Source: Nageia nagi | Lineage: Eukaryota > Pinophyta | NCBI GenBank assembly: GCA_050084985.1 | Contig: JBITNC010000002.1 | Location: 39,432,001 to 39,496,000, forward strand | DNA length: 64,000 bases | Direction of reading: 5' to 3' | Shown: positions 61,476-64,000 of the stretch, in pieces | How the letters are laid out: each line of letters opens with the position of its first letter | How positions within the stretch are numbered: position 1 is the first letter of the stretch | Translations under genes and position numbers: made by a program | Notes under the pieces: generated by a model | What the model saw: only the letters and a program-made list of their open reading frames with translations | The model's database searches: none | Told to the model about the DNA's origin: nothing

Positions 61476-62448
61476 CTGCCCTCAACTAAGACAATATCCA
61501 TCTTATCTTGATTTTTCTTTTTTTTCTTTTTTGATAAAATGCAACTAATATGGGATGTAGTAACTAGACATAAGACTAACTTATACATGAGATATTTGAT
61601 TAGTATGGTAAATTTGAGAATCTTGATGATAGATAGAGATAAAAAAAATGTTTGATGAAAGAAGAAAACTTGATGAAATGATGAGGATGAAAAGATGCAA
61701 AAATAAAATAAGAAGAAATAGAACATGATTGAAAAGATGAAGATGTGAAGATAGCATGATTAAACCTTAATAAAAAATTTCATGGTTACCAAATACATGC
61801 AAGGGACTGACTCATGATATGTAACCTATATGAAATGCATCCTATATGATATTTAAAATTAGAAATTATAATATACTAGAGAGTGGTGAAACACCACCAT
61901 ATTTAGCATATTTATCCATGAGAAAATACATTTCTTTATTTAGATTATCCATTGCATTTTCTTTACGTTGAGTTGTTGTTGTCTTAAGAAGATCAATAGT
62001 TTCAAGTTTTACTAATGGATACAATGTGTTGAATGTTCCTATTTGAAAAAATATATTAAGGAGTTCAATCTTAAATTGATACTTTTCAAAAGGTCAATAT
62101 TTTTGCATTCTATATTCCTATAACTGAATCTCAATTGGATCTAATTGGATTAAAAAAATATTATATTCTACAGACCAAATGTTTCTTTTTCTACCTTCGA
62201 TGGTGGATCAAAGTTTACGACATGGGCACCCTATTTAAGTTTTTCTATGGTGTGGGAATATTGTGGTTTTGAAGTTTCCTACGAAATTAATTTTTTCCAA
62301 CATTATTTTGGTTTTTATTATTGAGGTTGAGTTTGAATTTGAGGTTTAGGTTTAGGTTGAGGTTGAGGTTTTTGGTTTTTATTTCATCTTTCTCAATTTT
62401 TTTGCATATGGATCTTCTAATAATGAATCTAGTTCTTTCCTTATATAT
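61476..62448. other. Spacer, possible downstream part of acidic-protein repeat
   Basis: Minus-strand frames at 61445-61726 start inside the CACTA end and run into T-rich DNA; they are not supported. From about 62310 to 62375 there is a GGTTTAGGTTTAGGTTGAGG run, a short G/T-rich simple repeat resembling degenerate plant telomere repeat (TTTAGGG). Confidence 0.45.
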
Positions 62449-62893
62449 TCATGATATATTTTTTAAATCAAGATCAGCATAAATACCTAACATTAAATAA
62501 GGATTGGCTAATATATGCTCTTTAATTTTCTTGAATTGATCTTGAGATGAAAGATTTTCAAATGCAATATCATACACTTCATATTTATCCATAACATCAT
62601 TTATATATGTCTCAAAATCTATATCAACAGTAAAATCATCATCACTATCAATGTCACTATCATTATCATTTTCATTCTTTTGATTTTCTATGATTGATAC
62701 ATTATTTTGCATATCATCATCATTTGCACTAATTAAGCATAAATTTGATAAACTAATTTCATCATAAGATTGTTTGCTATTGTTACTTTGCACAACATCC
62801 ATATCCTTAGGTATGTCTTATTTATGAGAAGGTGCAAATATATTACTTATCATGTTTAAATATTCAAGGAAACCACTTCTAGTTGTAATATCC
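62449..62893 (-). pseudogene. Acidic protein gene, second copy, unknown family
   Basis: From ATG 62893 the minus strand reads MDITTRSGFLEYLNMISNIF and APSHK, then a stop. An open frame of 117 residues follows from 62802. It is acidic in the middle (NDNDSDIDSDDDFTVDIDFE, about residue 45) and ends in SSQDQFKKIKEHILANPYLM and LGIYADLDLKNIS. The start layout (short non-acidic head ending F-x-PSH, then Asp/Asn-rich part) and the upstream DNA resemble 22080-23203, so both belong to one repeat family. No function can be named; an ORF of a retroelement is my best guess. Confidence 0.5.
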
Positions 62894-62899
62894 ATGGTA

Positions 62900-63260
62900 A
62901 AATGCAAGATCTAGTGTTTTGCACAAAACTTTAAGAAATATGATAAAATAAGCACTTTTACATTATACAAAATTAAAAATAAATTGCTAGCATAGCATGT
63001 ATATCTATGGTGTGGGACACGTTTTATGATGCTAGAACTTTCAAAATTTAGTTTTTTATGCAAAAATATTTTATTTGAAAATCTCTAAAAATCTTGATAA
63101 AAATGCATGCAATAAGCCCAAATTAATCTCAAAATGTTGCCCACTATGATGACCTATGGTTTTGGCAAGTTTTTATCATGAAACAAGTCACTAAATAGTT
63201 GTAAAATATTTTTAAAATTTATGATTTCTCAATGTAACATTTTCTACAAAACATTTTCCA
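62900..63260. other. Upstream part of acidic-protein repeat
   Basis: TTTTATGATGCTAGAACTTT and TTTTATGCAAAAATATTTTA at about 63022-63075 match TTTTATGATGCTAGATCT and TTTTATGCAAAAATATTTTG at about 23255-23330, at similar distance from the acidic gene start. Confidence 0.55.
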
Positions 63261-63329
63261 AAATTGAACCAAATATACAAATCTAGACTTAGAATTTTTT
63301 TTTTTTTTAAATCAATTATATTTATCTAT

Positions 63330-64000
63330 TTTTTCTTATACTATTTTGTAGCTCCTACACATGCACAAGGAGTTTTGGCCCATGACCCTAGTTCTATTTG
63401 TAATACTTTGTTGCTTTTTCATTCATGGACTACAGATTTTTCAATAGCTAATGATGTGTCCCTTAAGGTTCATGTATGGGTTGAATTCCTTGATTTACCT
63501 TTACCTTTATGGCCTCATTTTTAGCATATTATAGCTCCTCTTAGAGAGATTATCTACTAAGATAAGGATAAATTTTCTTTGCTTTCCCTCACCATCATTA
63601 CTATGTGAAGGTCGACTTGTCTCAAGACCTTCAGCATCATTTTGATATTTAGATAGGAGAGACTAATTTCCATCAAAAATTAAATTATATTAATATAAAA
63701 AATACCTATTATATGTGTCATTCCAATACCCATATGATTTGTGAGTGTCCTTTTATGGAAGGTAATTTTAAGCCCAAGAAAACGATTACAGTTTGCCCCC
63801 TAGTGGAAATAATCCCAAGCCTACTCAGGGGAAATAGTCCATTCTTACTCATAAAGGCAAGAATGGAAAAAATAGTAACATTTCCAATGGTAAACTTTCT
63901 ACTATGGAAGGTGGTTTTGGTTTGGGTAACACTTCTAATGATCTTGGAAAATAATTTGTTCATAAAGGTGGTTCTATTGTAGTCCTTCAAGTTCCTTCAT
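63330..64000 (+). pseudogene. LINE ORF1 fragment (DUF4283-like plus zinc knuckle), runs off the window
   Basis: The plus strand reads FHSWTTDFSIANDVSLKVHV, then WVEFLDLPLPLWPHF, the standard wording of the DUF4283 domain of plant LINE ORF1. After a frame change it reads VDLSQDLQHHFDI. A knuckle remnant CHSNTHMICECPFMEGNF lies at 63715-63770, where CXXCXXXGHXXXXCP is expected. ORF1 binds LINE RNA. Stops make it a pseudogene. Its relation to the LINE at 31.7 kb cannot be tested because the two cover different parts of the element. Confidence 0.72.

Overview
The window is plant nuclear DNA. It is AT-rich, has no operon structure, and carries one spliced plant gene among plant-type LTR retrotransposons (Copia and chromoviral Ty3/gypsy), L1-type LINEs, tRNA-like SINEs and CACTA transposons. 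Most elements are old and full of stop codons, which suggests a large, slowly purged genome. A gymnosperm is my guess; the sequence does not prove it.

Layout. 1-2.7 kb: AT-rich spacer with a (TG)n tract and a SINE-like insertion. 2.7-10.65 kb: a full-length but dead Copia element on the minus strand, with both LTRs and a 5-bp target duplication (TAGGT). 11.87-17.96 kb: a younger plus-strand element with near-identical LTRs, duplication TCTCC, a gag gene and no pol (TR-GAG type), plus two tandem-repeat arrays and several copies of a GC-rich palindrome. 18-25 kb: decayed repeats, including a gypsy gag fragment, an acidic-protein remnant and a possible solo LTR. 25.5-27.94 kb: the only intact host gene, a five-exon TBL (trichome birefringence-like, PMR5/Cas1p family) polysaccharide O-acetyltransferase. 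28-31.7 kb: spacer without recognised genes.

31.7-46.7 kb is a four-level nest. An L1-type LINE is split by LTR element X (duplication GGGAT). The right LTR of X is split by a chromoviral gypsy element Y (TCTAT/TCTAC). The gag gene of Y is split by a roughly 0.95-kb element with terminal inverted repeats. 47.2 kb: a SINE-like insertion with an 18-bp target duplication. 49.3 kb: an AACAT-type satellite. 50.25-61.47 kb: two CACTA elements of one family in the same orientation about 220 bp apart, with TTTAGTCAT subterminal repeats; the second has an intact ATA duplication. 62.4-62.9 kb: a second member of the acidic-protein family. 63.3 kb to the edge: LINE ORF1 (DUF4283-like plus zinc-knuckle remnant) running out of the window.

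The genes do not form a pathway: one Golgi cell-wall gene sits among transposon remnants. The most unusual items are the gag-only element with its dispersed palindromes and arrays, the four-deep nest with three recoverable target duplications, the paired CACTA elements, and the repeated loss of zinc-knuckle cysteines to tyrosine in three unrelated retroelements.
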